This document shows, piece by piece, positions 9,793-20,372 of a stretch of 64,000 nt of DNA. Location: positions 124,001 to 188,000 of the forward strand of contig CABYRQ010000001.1 of the NCBI GenBank assembly GCA_902521485.1. Direction: 5' to 3'. The stretch's first letter is position 1. Each line of letters opens with the position of its first letter. The notes below the pieces were generated by a model, which did no database searches, was not told the DNA's origin, and saw only the letters and a list, made by a program, of their open reading frames with translations. The stretch is from an uncultured Alphaproteobacteria bacterium (GTDB taxonomy: Bacteria; Pseudomonadota; Alphaproteobacteria; HIMB59). The translations under genes were made by a program, and so were the position numbers.

Positions 9793-11063
9793 TAAGGAAA
9801 TGAACTTAGTTGCTTCAAGCCATCTTTGGTTACAACGAACTGATCCTCAAGTTTAATTCCTTCTTTGCCGCCAACTTCACCAACATAACTCTCTACACAG
9901 ATAGTCATATTTTCCTCAAAATTGGCTGAGTAATCCGCGTTGCTAAAATCTCTATTTGGGTAAGCAACAAGTGGCCATTCATCACAAAGACCGACACCAT
10001 GAATAATGCATGGATAATGATTATCGTAGCAATTATCAGGCAATTTCCAGGATTTTTCTGCAAATTCTCTAAAATTTACACCAGCTTTAATCAGAGATTT
10101 ATTATGATTAATATGCTCTAAAGACATTGAGTAGAGCCTTTTTTGTTCATCATTTAGACGATTGCCCTCAACAAAGGTTCGAGAGATATCAGCACAGTAA
10201 CCGTACGGTCCAACCATATCTGTGTCAAAAGCAACTAAATCTCCAGACTCAATGACTCTGTTACTGCATTCTTGAAGCCAAGGATTTGTTCGTGGTCCAG
10301 ATACTAAAAGACGAGTCTCAAACCATTCCCCACCATTTTCAATATTGACTTTATGCATGTATGACCAAAGTTCTTCTTCTGTCATACCTGCCTGAAGTTT
10401 GTCTCTCATTAGCCACATTCCTTTTTCAGCAGTCTCAATAGAAGCTTTCATGCAAATTAACTCATCATCAGATTTAATAGATCTTGCAAGCTCAATATAC
10501 TTTTGGGCGTTCACTAGTTTAACATTAAACTGTTTAAGTAACATTTGTATTCCAACTGGATCGGAAACATCTATTGCAAGGCAATTATTATCAGGTGAAT
10601 GCTCTCTCATTAAATCTTGAACAGTGCCAGCCCATTTTTTTGCATTTTTATCAACAAAATTATTTGCTGAAAAAAAATCCCAACTATCAACTGCTCGAAT
10701 ATCATCAATCGTGCATAAATGTTCTGAGAGATGCTCGCTCTTTGGATAATCAAATAGTATTACTTTTCCCTCTGCAGAAATAAATACGAATCGCACGAGT
10801 TCATGCATTGTAAATAAACTCATATTTCTACTGTCGGTTGCATACCTTATATTGATCGGATCAAATAATATGCAAGCACCAACATTATTTAATCGTAGTT
10901 GCTCTAAAACTCTATTGAGTCGATACATACGTAAACGGTCGAAGTCTATTTTTTCTTCGTAGAGCCTAGGTTTATAAACTTGATTTTCAAAATTTTGGTT
11001 AATTGTTTCGAAAAACTTTGGGCCAATTTTACGGTCTGCAAATTTACTTGTAAAATTACTCAT
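9777..11063 (-). CDS. dddP: M24-family DMSP lyase DddP-like
   Basis: Matches remembered DddP motifs: NIRYATDS, GGEWFETRLLVSGPRTNPWLQECSNR, FDTDMVGPYGYCADISRT, IHGVGLCDEWPLVAYP, CVESYVGEVGG, KLEDQ; start taken as ATG 11063 (ATGAGTAA overlap with upstream gene). Confidence 0.75.
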   Translation of the reverse strand: MSNFTSKFADRKIGPKFFETINQNFENQVYKPRLYEEKIDFDRLRMYRLNRVLEQLRLNNVGACILFDPINIRYATDSRNMSLFTMHELVRFVFISAEGKVILFDYPKSEHLSEHLCTIDDIRAVDSWDFFSANNFVDKNAKKWAGTVQDLMREHSPDNNCLAIDVSDPVGIQMLLKQFNVKLVNAQKYIELARSIKSDDELICMKASIETAEKGMWLMRDKLQAGMTEEELWSYMHKVNIENGGEWFETRLLVSGPRTNPWLQECSNRVIESGDLVAFDTDMVGPYGYCADISRTFVEGNRLNDEQKRLYSMSLEHINHNKSLIKAGVNFREFAEKSWKLPDNCYDNHYPCIIHGVGLCDEWPLVAYPNRDFSNADYSANFEENMTICVESYVGEVGGKEGIKLEDQFVVTKDGLKQLSSFPYEIDI

Positions 11064-12168
11064 CCAAATGACTTTTAAAATTATTCTTTTCAAACCTTAA
11101 AAGATTATCACTAAATTGCAATTTAAGTTTTTTTGCACTATTGCTAATTTTATCTAGAAAATTAATACTTATTTTAATACTTTTTTGTTCATTTTCGGAT
11201 ATTTGACCAACATAGGTGATAGCATTCCATAATCCAAGAGAGTTCATCGGTGAAAATTTTTTCTTAGAGGATAACGATAGGTTTATAAATGAAAATAAAA
11301 ATGAAGATGTGGATACTTTAAATTTTTTTCTAAAATGAGGTATTTTTTTATTCAGGCTTTCTACAAATTTTTTGGGATCACTAAATTGATAGGGATTAAT
11401 CTTTGGAAAGAATAATTTGAGAATCTTTTTTGAAAAATCATTTCCGGATGAATAAATAAAAAATAGCTGACCTTTTACATCTAACATTTTTAATAATGGA
11501 ATAAGTACTAGCTTAAGTGTTCTTTCGTAAGGAGATCTTAGCCTGAAAGCTTGAGATGCAATTATATAGTCGTAAAACTTTGGAATACTCTCTAACTTAC
11601 TTGGTATCAAATGCTTTAATGCAATTTTTTGATCCCTCCTGTAAATAACCATCAGTGTCTTTTGCCTCGGTCTCAATATGGTTGAAGAAGTATCTTCTTT
11701 TATATCCCAATTTTTTCTTATAACCTCACCCATATTCATGAGTTGTTGATTGAAACTAAAACTTGAATTTCCGACTAATTCTTTTTTAATTAACTTACAA
11801 TCTGTGAATCGATTATCATTAATTTCTCTGTAGGATGCATTCGTTATACAGAACACTAAATTCTTATGTTCAAAAAATCTATAACCAAGATAATTTAGAA
11901 GACTGTTAATATCATCAATACTAATTTCTTTTCCAACAACTATAATTGGATCTTCAGGAAATTTGTCATGAACAGCCGATAGCAATGTACAGATAACTGA
12001 GCCATCTCCTGTCCCAGCATCAAAAATTCTAAATGCATCTTTAGTAATTTTAGAATTTTTTAAATACCTCGCTAATTGAAAGGCTATTCGACTTTTTTCG
12101 TTAGTAGAATTTACAAATGATAAATATTTATCTCTTGAATCAAAAAAATCTGACTTTTTTGCTCCCAC
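11056..12168 (-). CDS. Putative SAM-dependent methyltransferase, function unknown
   Basis: 370 aa; FRIFDAGTGDGSVICTLLSAV motif I-like; overlaps dddP-like start by 8 nt. Confidence 0.55.
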   Translation of the reverse strand: MGAKKSDFFDSRDKYLSFVNSTNEKSRIAFQLARYLKNSKITKDAFRIFDAGTGDGSVICTLLSAVHDKFPEDPIIVVGKEISIDDINSLLNYLGYRFFEHKNLVFCITNASYREINDNRFTDCKLIKKELVGNSSFSFNQQLMNMGEVIRKNWDIKEDTSSTILRPRQKTLMVIYRRDQKIALKHLIPSKLESIPKFYDYIIASQAFRLRSPYERTLKLVLIPLLKMLDVKGQLFFIYSSGNDFSKKILKLFFPKINPYQFSDPKKFVESLNKKIPHFRKKFKVSTSSFLFSFINLSLSSKKKFSPMNSLGLWNAITYVGQISENEQKSIKISINFLDKISNSAKKLKLQFSDNLLRFEKNNFKSHLDE

Positions 12169-12243
12169 CTTATTTCTCCTAGTTTTTTTTAAACTAGAAA
12201 TGCATTGATTACCATAATAGAGTTAACTGGTTAGTTTATAAAT

Positions 12244-12336
12244 ATGACTTTAAAAACCTCGCTTTTATTGGGTATATTTGGCGCAGTTTTAGCAATAGCG
12301 ATATTGGTTTTTGATATTTACAAAAGAAACAAATAA
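12244..12336 (+). CDS. Small single-TM protein (30 aa)
   Basis: ATG..TAA translates to MTLKTSLLLGIFGAVLAIAILVFDIYKRNK; not in ORF track because of length. Confidence 0.4.
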   Translation: MTLKTSLLLGIFGAVLAIAILVFDIYKRNK

Positions 12337-12371
12337 TCTAACTCAAGTAACATTTATTATAATAATAAGAC

Positions 12372-13406
12372 ATGACCAATATCATTAAATCAGGTGGAAG
12401 CCACGAAACAGACGTTGTTATTATAGGTGCTGGTCCATGTGGTCTGTTTCAAGTCTTTGAATTAGGTCTTTTAGATATGAAGGCTCACTTAATCGACAAC
12501 CTTGATAAAATAGGAGGGCAGTGCGCAGAATTATATCCTGATAAAAATTTATATGATATTCCAAGTAGACCTGCTATTACCGGCCAAGAACTAACCGATG
12601 ATTTAATAAAACAAGCTGAGCCTTTCAATCCCTCTTATCATCTCAATCAATTAACTTCCAAAATATCTTTAAATGATAATGATATTTTAGTTGAAACCGA
12701 TAAGGGCACATCCATTAAATGCAAGTCTTTAGTGATTGCAGCGGGCGCTGGTAGTTTTGTTCCAAGAAAGCTCCCTGCAGAGGGCTCACAGGAGCTAGAA
12801 AATAAAAACATTTTTTATTCTGTTAAAAAAAGATCTGATTTTCAAGATAAGAATATTTTAATAATTGGCGGCGGTGACTCTGCACTTGATTATGTTATGG
12901 GATTTCAGGGAATAGCCAAAAAAGTTTCTTTGGTCCACAGAAGAAAAGAATTTAAAGGAGTTCAAGACTCTGTAAATAAAGTTATGACTTTAGTTGATAA
13001 AGGTGATGTTAATTTCAATATGGGAAGTTTAAAAAAGGTTGAAAAAAATGATAATGGTAAAGTCACAGTGACACTTGATGATGAGACAACCATAGATGAT
13101 ATTGACGCTATATTTCCTTTTTTTGGTTTAAAAATAGAATTAGGTCCAATTGCAGATTGGGGTTTGAATTTAGAAAAAAACTTAATATCAGTGAATACTG
13201 AAAATTTTGAAACTTCTGTTCCAAGAGTTTTTGCTGTTGGGGATATTTGTATTTATCCTGGTAAATTAAAGTTAATTTTGAGTGGCTTTCATGAAGCAGC
13301 TCTTGCAGCAAAAAAAATGTTTGAATATTGTCATAGTGATAAAAAGTATGTTTTTAGATACACTACTTCTTCGAGTGATCTTCAAAAAAAACTTGGTGTA
13401 AAATAA
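12372..13406 (+). CDS. Ferredoxin--NADP reductase, thioredoxin-reductase-like type
   Basis: 344 aa; VVIIGAGPCGLFQVFELGLL, IGGQCAELYPDK, IIGGGDSALDYV, RVFAVGDICIYPGKLKLI. Confidence 0.85.
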   Translation: MTNIIKSGGSHETDVVIIGAGPCGLFQVFELGLLDMKAHLIDNLDKIGGQCAELYPDKNLYDIPSRPAITGQELTDDLIKQAEPFNPSYHLNQLTSKISLNDNDILVETDKGTSIKCKSLVIAAGAGSFVPRKLPAEGSQELENKNIFYSVKKRSDFQDKNILIIGGGDSALDYVMGFQGIAKKVSLVHRRKEFKGVQDSVNKVMTLVDKGDVNFNMGSLKKVEKNDNGKVTVTLDDETTIDDIDAIFPFFGLKIELGPIADWGLNLEKNLISVNTENFETSVPRVFAVGDICIYPGKLKLILSGFHEAALAAKKMFEYCHSDKKYVFRYTTSSSDLQKKLGVK

Positions 13407-13446
13407 CTGTTCGAATGCTAATAACCGGCAGTTCATTACTGACTGT

Positions 13447-14532
13447 ATGAAGATAATAATTTTTTCTAAGACTATTTTTTTATTTATTTTTTGTTTTTTA
13501 ATACTTTTCAGCACCCATTTATATTCAAAAACTTTAGAAAAAACTGAAGTTTCTCTAGATAATCCCTGGGGGATGACTTGGATAGATGACCACTTATTGA
13601 TCACTCAAAAATCAGGTGAAATTTTCCTTGTAAATACAAACGATTATTCACAAACTAAAATTGATCACAACATTCCTTTTGTTCAGCATGGTCAAGGAGG
13701 GCTTTTAGATATTGTAAGTGAAGAAAGCTTTATATGGGTTACTGGCTCAATCAAGAAAAATGGCAAATACACAACTGCTGTGTATTCTGCTGAGCTTAAA
13801 GAAAATAAGCTCATTAATGAAAATCTTATATATGAGGCTTTACCATATTTTGGTAATGGTAAACACTTTGGTTCTCGAATAGAAATTCTTGATAATTACC
13901 TTTATGTAAGCATTGGTGAAAGAGGAAAAGGCATGATCGCTCAGGACTCCTCAAATTCAATTGGTTCAATAATCAGAATACATAAAAATGGTGAGTATCC
14001 TAAAGACAATCCTTTCATATCGGGTAATGATTGGCTTCCTGAGTTATTTCAAATTGGTGTAAGGAACCCTCAAGGGATGACTTTGGATCCTCATACAAAA
14101 TCTATTTATATATCTAATCATGGACCTAAAGGAGGAGACTTTATAGGTAAAGTTGTTGGAGGGACTAATTATGGTTGGAAGAAAATAGGATGGGGAGGAA
14201 CAAATTACTCTGGAACTAAAATTGGAGATGGCAATGCTTGGGAACCTGGTTTTTTAAAACCAGAATTTATTTGGGTGCCTTCAATTGCAATTAGTGGTAT
14301 CAAATTCTATCAAGGAGAGGCTTTTCCAGAATGGCAAAATTCACTTTTGGTGTCCTCATTAAAATTCAGATACTTATCTGTATTGCATAGAGAAAATAAT
14401 AAATTTGTTAAAGAGGAAATAGTATTTCAAGATAAAATTGGGAGAGTCAGAGATATAGAAATAGATAGATTGGGAAATATATATATTATTGCTGATGAGA
14501 CTAACTCAAATTTATTTGTTTTAAAACCATAG
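13447..14532 (+). CDS. PQQ-dependent sugar dehydrogenase (glucose/sorbosone DH, YliI-like)
   Basis: signal peptide; NPWGMTWIDD, GVRNPQGMTLDP, SNHGPKGGDFIGKVVGGTNYGWKKIGWG. Confidence 0.85.
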   Translation: MKIIIFSKTIFLFIFCFLILFSTHLYSKTLEKTEVSLDNPWGMTWIDDHLLITQKSGEIFLVNTNDYSQTKIDHNIPFVQHGQGGLLDIVSEESFIWVTGSIKKNGKYTTAVYSAELKENKLINENLIYEALPYFGNGKHFGSRIEILDNYLYVSIGERGKGMIAQDSSNSIGSIIRIHKNGEYPKDNPFISGNDWLPELFQIGVRNPQGMTLDPHTKSIYISNHGPKGGDFIGKVVGGTNYGWKKIGWGGTNYSGTKIGDGNAWEPGFLKPEFIWVPSIAISGIKFYQGEAFPEWQNSLLVSSLKFRYLSVLHRENNKFVKEEIVFQDKIGRVRDIEIDRLGNIYIIADETNSNLFVLKP

Positions 14533-14552
14533 CTTTAATCTATCCTAATCAA

Positions 14553-14855
14553 ATGCGAAACATTTTACTTTTTATTTTCATATTTTTTAACTTTAGTTTA
14601 TATGCGTATAATGAAGATGAAATAATTTGTATTGCAACTTATGAATTAGCTACAGATTTTTTTGCATCAATGAAAGATGAAAAAACGTCAAAGGAGATGT
14701 TTTTAAAAAAACAAGAATTACTGGATAAATACGAGGATGGTCATTTTCCATTAGAAGATATAGAATTTATGAAAACAGAAATACACTATGCTTGGTCGAA
14801 TAATTTTGATTTCCTTCCTCCTATTTTAGAAAATTGTGTCCAAAATATTAAGTAA
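14553..14855 (+). CDS. Hypothetical secreted protein
   Basis: 100 aa with N-terminal signal sequence. Confidence 0.5.
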   Translation: MRNILLFIFIFFNFSLYAYNEDEIICIATYELATDFFASMKDEKTSKEMFLKKQELLDKYEDGHFPLEDIEFMKTEIHYAWSNNFDFLPPILENCVQNIK

Positions 14856-14917
14856 AATAAGTCTATAAATAGGATAATTACTATCAATTTTTTTTGCTAT
14901 CTGTATAAAATTAAAAC

Positions 14918-15895
14918 ATGAAAATTTTAGTTGTGGGTGGCATCGGATACATAGGCTCACATATGTTAAAGCGTTTCAAAGAAACAAATTATGACATTGA
15001 AATTCTTGATAATTTATCAAGTGGACAAAAAGAGAACACTCTAAATTATAAACTTCACGTTTGTGACTTATCAGATAAGGAAACAGTTTATAAAATATTG
15101 TCAGAGCAAAACTATGACCTTGTAATGCATTTTGCAGCATCAATTAATGTTGAGGAGTCGTATAATAATCCAAAAAAATATCAACAAAATAACGTAATCA
15201 ATACAATCAACCTTCTAGATTGTATGAAAAATTTAAAAATCAATAAATTTATATTTTCTTCATCTGCTGCTGTTTATGGTGAACCTGAGCACCTTCCAGT
15301 TACTGAACTACATCCTTTTAATCCAGTAAATCCATATGGTGATACAAAAGCAGAAGTTGAAAAAATTTTAAAAAGTTACGAGGAGTCTTGTGGTTTAAAA
15401 TATGTATCACTGAGATACTTTAATGCTTGTGGCGCTCATCTCGATGGCACAATAGGTGAAATGCACGATCCAGAAACACACTTAATACCCCTTGTGCTTC
15501 AAGTTGCTTCCGGAAGAAAAAAACATATTAGTGTTTTTGGTGATGATTATCCTACCCCTGATGGTACTTGTGTGAGAGATTATGTTCATGTAATGGACAT
15601 AGTAGAGGCTCATATATTAGCTATGGAAAATTTAACGAATACACACAAATCTCAAGTTTTTAATATTGGCAATAAAAAAGGTTTTAGTGTTAATCAAATT
15701 ATCCAGATGGCCAAAGAAATTACTAAAGTCGATATTCCCATCAAGATTCAAGGAAGGCGAAAAGGAGACCCAGCAGAGTTAATTGCTGATAATAAAAAAA
15801 TAATGAATTTATTAAACTGGAACCCAAAATACTCTGACTTACAGACTATCGTCAAATCAGCATGGAATTGGGAAAAAACCTTAAAAATAAAGTAA
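14918..15895 (+). CDS. galE: UDP-glucose 4-epimerase
   Basis: GGIGYIGSHM, SSSAAVYGEP, NPYGDTKAEVE, RYFNACGAHLDGTIGE, GTCVRDYVHVMD. Confidence 0.92.
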   Translation: MKILVVGGIGYIGSHMLKRFKETNYDIEILDNLSSGQKENTLNYKLHVCDLSDKETVYKILSEQNYDLVMHFAASINVEESYNNPKKYQQNNVINTINLLDCMKNLKINKFIFSSSAAVYGEPEHLPVTELHPFNPVNPYGDTKAEVEKILKSYEESCGLKYVSLRYFNACGAHLDGTIGEMHDPETHLIPLVLQVASGRKKHISVFGDDYPTPDGTCVRDYVHVMDIVEAHILAMENLTNTHKSQVFNIGNKKGFSVNQIIQMAKEITKVDIPIKIQGRRKGDPAELIADNKKIMNLLNWNPKYSDLQTIVKSAWNWEKTLKIK

Positions 15896-15986
15896 ATTAG
15901 CTATTTTACTGTATCAATATAATTATTTTAATATAATAAGACTGCTTAATTAAATACAATCTAATATAGATTTGTAGGAGGATAAA

Positions 15987-17228
15987 ATGAAAAAAATCAT
16001 AGCTACTTTAACAGCTATTCTAGCTATGGGATTTTCTTCTTCATTCGCAGGGACATTAGTCATTAATACTGATTTAACTGATCCAGCTCCAAAAGCAGCG
16101 TTTGAATGGGCTTTTAATAAATTCCAAGAAGAAAACCCTGACGTCACAATTGAAGTTAATAACTTCGATCATGAAGGATATAAACAAGCAATCAGAAATT
16201 TTTTAACCACAAGTCCCCCTGATGTTTTCAATTGGTATGCAGGAAACAGAATGCTTCCATTTGTAAGAGCAGGGCTTGTAGAGGATGTATCAGATATCTG
16301 GTCAGATACCGGATGGGTTGATGGAAACTTAACAGAGGGTATGTCTCACGCTAAGAAACCAATGACTATTGGCGGCAAACAGTGGGGTATTCCATACACC
16401 TATTACCAGTGGGGTGTTTATTATAGAAAAGATATTTTTGAGGCCAACGGAATTTCAGTACCAACAACTTGGGATGAATTTGTTGCTGCCTGCGCAACAT
16501 TGAAAGCCGCAGGTGTTACACCAATTACGATTGGATCAAAGTATCTTTGGACAACAGCAGGTGTCTTTGACTATTTAAATTTAAGAACAAATGGTTATGA
16601 GTTCCACATGGCTTTGACAAAAGGTGAAATACCTTACACTGACCCTAGAGTGCATGCTGTATTTGACAAGTGGGATGAGTTAGTTAAACCAGGATATTTT
16701 CTCGAAAATCATGCCTCACTTGCTTGGCAAGAAGCAATTCCTCCAATGATTAATGGAGAGGCGGCGATGTATGTTATGGGTAACTTCTCAGTTGCATTAT
16801 TCAAAGAGGGTGGATTAACAAATGACAACCTCGGCTTTTTCCAATTCCCAGAAATAACTCCTGGTATTCCTATGGCTGAAGAGGCACCAACGGATACGAT
16901 GCACATTGCATCTGGAGCCAAAAATAAGACAGATGCTAAAAGATTCTTGATCTTTTTAAGCAGAGCAGATGTTCAAGAGGAGATGAATAAGACTCTAGGA
17001 CAACTGCCAGTTAATAGCGGCTCTAAAGTTGATCCAGATCCATTTTTAGAAGCAGGTTTGAATATGTTAAATAACGCATATGCAATGGCGCAATTCTACG
17101 ACAGGGATGCCCCAGCTGAAATGGCCTCTGAAGGAATGAAGGGTTTTCAAGAATATATGGTTAATCCTGATAGAAGAGATAAAATTCTTGAGCGTTTAGA
17201 AAAAGTACGCCAAAGAGTTTATAAATAA
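15987..17228 (+). CDS. ABC sugar substrate-binding protein (CUT1)
   Basis: 413 aa with signal peptide; FNKFQEENPDVTIEV, WGIPYTYYQWGVYYRKDIFEANGI. Confidence 0.88.
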   Translation: MKKIIATLTAILAMGFSSSFAGTLVINTDLTDPAPKAAFEWAFNKFQEENPDVTIEVNNFDHEGYKQAIRNFLTTSPPDVFNWYAGNRMLPFVRAGLVEDVSDIWSDTGWVDGNLTEGMSHAKKPMTIGGKQWGIPYTYYQWGVYYRKDIFEANGISVPTTWDEFVAACATLKAAGVTPITIGSKYLWTTAGVFDYLNLRTNGYEFHMALTKGEIPYTDPRVHAVFDKWDELVKPGYFLENHASLAWQEAIPPMINGEAAMYVMGNFSVALFKEGGLTNDNLGFFQFPEITPGIPMAEEAPTDTMHIASGAKNKTDAKRFLIFLSRADVQEEMNKTLGQLPVNSGSKVDPDPFLEAGLNMLNNAYAMAQFYDRDAPAEMASEGMKGFQEYMVNPDRRDKILERLEKVRQRVYK

Positions 17229-17240
17229 TCAATTTCAATT

Positions 17241-17261
17241 GGGGTGGTTTTCAACCACCCC
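17241..17261 (+). terminator. Strong stem-loop between SBP and permease genes
   Basis: GGGGTGGTT-TTC-AACCACCCC perfect hairpin 12 nt after the SBP stop. Confidence 0.8.
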
Positions 17262-17271
17262 ATTTCTTAAC

Positions 17272-18189
17272 GTGCCTGATTCAACACAAATTACATATAG
17301 AAAGTCATCATGGTGGAAACTTAATCAACAAAGGTTAACACCATGGATTTTTTTGTTTCCAGGTTTATTACTATTTTTAGTCTATGTGATATGGCCAATT
17401 TTTAATTCTTTATATATTTCTTTATTACAATGGGACGGGTTATCTCCAGCAATTTACGTTGGATTATCAAATTATATAGAATTATTGGACGACGAGTATT
17501 TTTATATTTCGTTAATGAATAATCTTAAGTGGTTAATCTTATTTATGTTAGCTGTTCCAATAGGATTAGGCTTAGCAATATTTTTAAATCAAACTATTTT
17601 TGGTATAAGACTCATCAAATCTCTTTTCTTTTTCCCTTTTGTAATTTCCCAAGTTGTTATCGGAATTATATTTTCATGGTTTTACAATCCAAGAGGTGTA
17701 ATTGGGCCTTTTTTAGATAAATTAGGTCTAAGTAATTATGCCATATTAGCAGATGAGAATTTTGCTACCTATGGAATTATATTCGCAGGAATTTACCCAC
17801 AAATTGCATACTGTATGATCTTGTATTTAACGGGCTTAAACAATCTTAATACAGATCAAATTGAGGCAGGTAGAATGGATGGTGCAAAAGGTCTCTCTTT
17901 ATTTAAAAATATTATCTTACCTCAATTGAAGCCAGCCACTTTTCTAGCAATTGTTGTAACTGTGATCGGATCCCTGAGAAGTTTTGACATGGTTGCTATC
18001 ATGACACAAGGTGGCCCATATGGTTCAACTAATGTTTTAGCCTATTATATGTTTGAGACCGCTTTAAGCGAATATGGATATAGAATGGGTTATGGTTCAG
18101 CTATTGCAGCAGTTTTATTCACAATAATGATGTTCTATATATTATTTTTTATTTATCGGATGTATCAAAGTGAGAAAAAAGGACTTTAA
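17272..18189 (+). CDS. ABC sugar permease (MalF-like)
   Basis: EAA loop QIEAGRMDGAKGLSLFKNIILPQLKP; track start 17239 lies inside the hairpin, GTG 17272 more likely. Confidence 0.88.
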   Translation: MPDSTQITYRKSSWWKLNQQRLTPWIFLFPGLLLFLVYVIWPIFNSLYISLLQWDGLSPAIYVGLSNYIELLDDEYFYISLMNNLKWLILFMLAVPIGLGLAIFLNQTIFGIRLIKSLFFFPFVISQVVIGIIFSWFYNPRGVIGPFLDKLGLSNYAILADENFATYGIIFAGIYPQIAYCMILYLTGLNNLNTDQIEAGRMDGAKGLSLFKNIILPQLKPATFLAIVVTVIGSLRSFDMVAIMTQGGPYGSTNVLAYYMFETALSEYGYRMGYGSAIAAVLFTIMMFYILFFIYRMYQSEKKGL

Positions 18190-19041
18190 ATGTTTCCCAT
18201 ACCAATTCAAAAAAGACCTTTAATTAACAGGATTTCATACAAAATACTTGTACCTGTATCTTTGTTCGTTTGGTTGATCCCTCTAATAGGGATTATGCTT
18301 ACATCAATTAGAGGTCTAGGAGATATCACCGCAGGAAATTATTGGGGCATACCTAGTGAATTTTTATTATTTAGTAACATTAAAGATGTATTTCAAAATA
18401 CCCCAATGTTGTCTTACATAATTAATAGTTTTAAAATAACCATCCCTACTGTAATAGGTGCTGTTGCTATAAGCTGTATGACAGGTTTTGCTTTAGCATC
18501 ATATAAGTTTAAAGCAAATCTTTTTATCTTTTTCACGTTTATTGCTGGAAATTTTGTTCCCTTTCAAATTTTAATGATACCAGTTCGAGACCTGACTTTC
18601 CAAATGGGTTTGTATGATACAGTTACAGGATTAGTTTTATTTCATGTTGCCTTTCAAACAGGCTTTTGTACGTTATTTATGAGAAATTTTATCAAAGCTT
18701 TACCAAATGAGTTATTTGAGGCCGCAAGGATTGATGGTACTTCGGAGTTTAATATATTCTTGAAGATAGTAGTTCCCCTTACAAGACCGGCTATCGCTGC
18801 TTTGTCTGTGCTAATATTTACATTTATATGGAATGACTTTTTTTGGGCAACTGTTTTAATTCAAGGACAACACGCAATGCCAATTACTGCAGGTTTGAAA
18901 TCTTTAAATGGTCAATGGGTTACTGTCTATCATCTTCTATCTGCTGGATCAATAATCGCAGCAGTTCCTCCTGTGATAATGTTTTTTCTAATGCAAAAAC
19001 ATTTTATTGCTGGTCTTACACTAGGCGCTAGTAAGGGATAG
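18190..19041 (+). CDS. ABC sugar permease (MalG-like)
   Basis: EAA loop ELFEAARIDGTSEFNIFLKIVVPLTRP. Confidence 0.9.
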   Translation: MFPIPIQKRPLINRISYKILVPVSLFVWLIPLIGIMLTSIRGLGDITAGNYWGIPSEFLLFSNIKDVFQNTPMLSYIINSFKITIPTVIGAVAISCMTGFALASYKFKANLFIFFTFIAGNFVPFQILMIPVRDLTFQMGLYDTVTGLVLFHVAFQTGFCTLFMRNFIKALPNELFEAARIDGTSEFNIFLKIVVPLTRPAIAALSVLIFTFIWNDFFWATVLIQGQHAMPITAGLKSLNGQWVTVYHLLSAGSIIAAVPPVIMFFLMQKHFIAGLTLGASKG

Positions 19042-19043
19042 AA

Positions 19044-20372
19044 TTGGCTAAAATTACTTTTATAGGTGCGGGCAGTACTGTCTTCATGAAAAGTATTTTG
19101 GCAGATATTTTACTTGAGCCGGAACTAAATTCGTTTGATATTGCCTTACATGATATAGACCCAAAAAGATTAAAAACATCACAAATAGTAGCTGATAATA
19201 TATGTGAGTCGCTAAAAGCTTCGGCATCTATAAAAACAACGTTAGATAGAAAAGAGGCTCTTAAAGGCGCTGATTTTGTTATAGTTATGATACAGGTAGG
19301 AGGTTATGAACCCTCAACTGTTATTGATTTTGAAATACCAGCAAAGTATGGACTTCAACAAACAATTGCAGACACGCTAGGAATTGGAGGCATTATGCGC
19401 GGGTTAAGAACAGTTCCTGTTTTAGTTGAAATTGCCAAAGATATAATAGAACAATGCCCTAAAGCATGGATGCTTCAATATGTAAATCCTATGGCAATCA
19501 ATTGTCTAGCTCTCTCAGACTTTGTTCCCGAGCTACAATATGTAGGACTTTGTCATTCTGTCCAAGGTACAGCTGCTGATTTAGCGAGAGACATAAATGA
19601 AGATTTAAGCAAAATTCAATATGAGTGCTCCGGAATAAATCATATGTCATTTTTTACGAAGTTTGAAAAAAAATTAGATAATGGTTTAACGGAAGATCTT
19701 TATCCTAAAATTTTTAAGGCAGGAGATGAGGGGAATTTTGGCACCAATTGGGATGGTTGTTCAAATCACGTAAGATATGAAGTATTGAAAAGACTTGGTT
19801 ATTTTGTTACTGAGTCATCGGAACATTTCGCAGAGTATACTCCTTGGTTTATTAAAAATCACCAAAAAGAATTAATTTCAAAATTTGATATTCCAATTAA
19901 TGAATACATTCGTCGCTGTAAAAAACAAATTCAAGAATGGGAAATCCAAGAAAAAGAGTTAATTAGCAAACCTCAAAAAAAATATAATAAATCTATCGAG
20001 TATGCTTCGAGAATAATTTTATCAATGGTAACTGGAAATCAAGACACTATTTATGGTAATGTTCTTAATAAAAATTTCATACCTAATTTACCTAACAATT
20101 GCTGTGTGGAAGTTCCTTGTACTGTTCAAAAAAATAACCTTACTCCACAATCAGTACCACCATTACCTATGCACTTAGCAAATCTAATTCAGACCAATAT
20201 TATTGTTCAACAATTAACAGTTGAGGCTCTTAAAACTCTTAAGAAAGAGAGTATTTACCATGCTGCCATGCTAGACCCACATACCGCTAGTGAGCTAAAT
20301 TTAGATCAAATTTGGAAAATGGTTGATGAGCTACTTGACGCTCATGGTTCAATGATACCTGTTTTCAAATGA
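19044..20372 (+). CDS. GH4 family glycosidase (alpha-galactosidase MelA-like)
   Basis: FIGAGSTVFMKSILADIL, DTLGIGGIMRGLRTVPV, YVNPMAINC, GLCHSVQGTA. Confidence 0.85.
   Translation: MAKITFIGAGSTVFMKSILADILLEPELNSFDIALHDIDPKRLKTSQIVADNICESLKASASIKTTLDRKEALKGADFVIVMIQVGGYEPSTVIDFEIPAKYGLQQTIADTLGIGGIMRGLRTVPVLVEIAKDIIEQCPKAWMLQYVNPMAINCLALSDFVPELQYVGLCHSVQGTAADLARDINEDLSKIQYECSGINHMSFFTKFEKKLDNGLTEDLYPKIFKAGDEGNFGTNWDGCSNHVRYEVLKRLGYFVTESSEHFAEYTPWFIKNHQKELISKFDIPINEYIRRCKKQIQEWEIQEKELISKPQKKYNKSIEYASRIILSMVTGNQDTIYGNVLNKNFIPNLPNNCCVEVPCTVQKNNLTPQSVPPLPMHLANLIQTNIIVQQLTVEALKTLKKESIYHAAMLDPHTASELNLDQIWKMVDELLDAHGSMIPVFK

Noticed and set aside
13108-13604. Minus-strand ORFs over the FNR-like and sugar dehydrogenase genes
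   Set aside because: Antisense to convincing genes; low-complexity translation.
18843-19031. Alternative-frame ORF in the MalG-like permease
   Set aside because: Overlaps conserved permease coding sequence.
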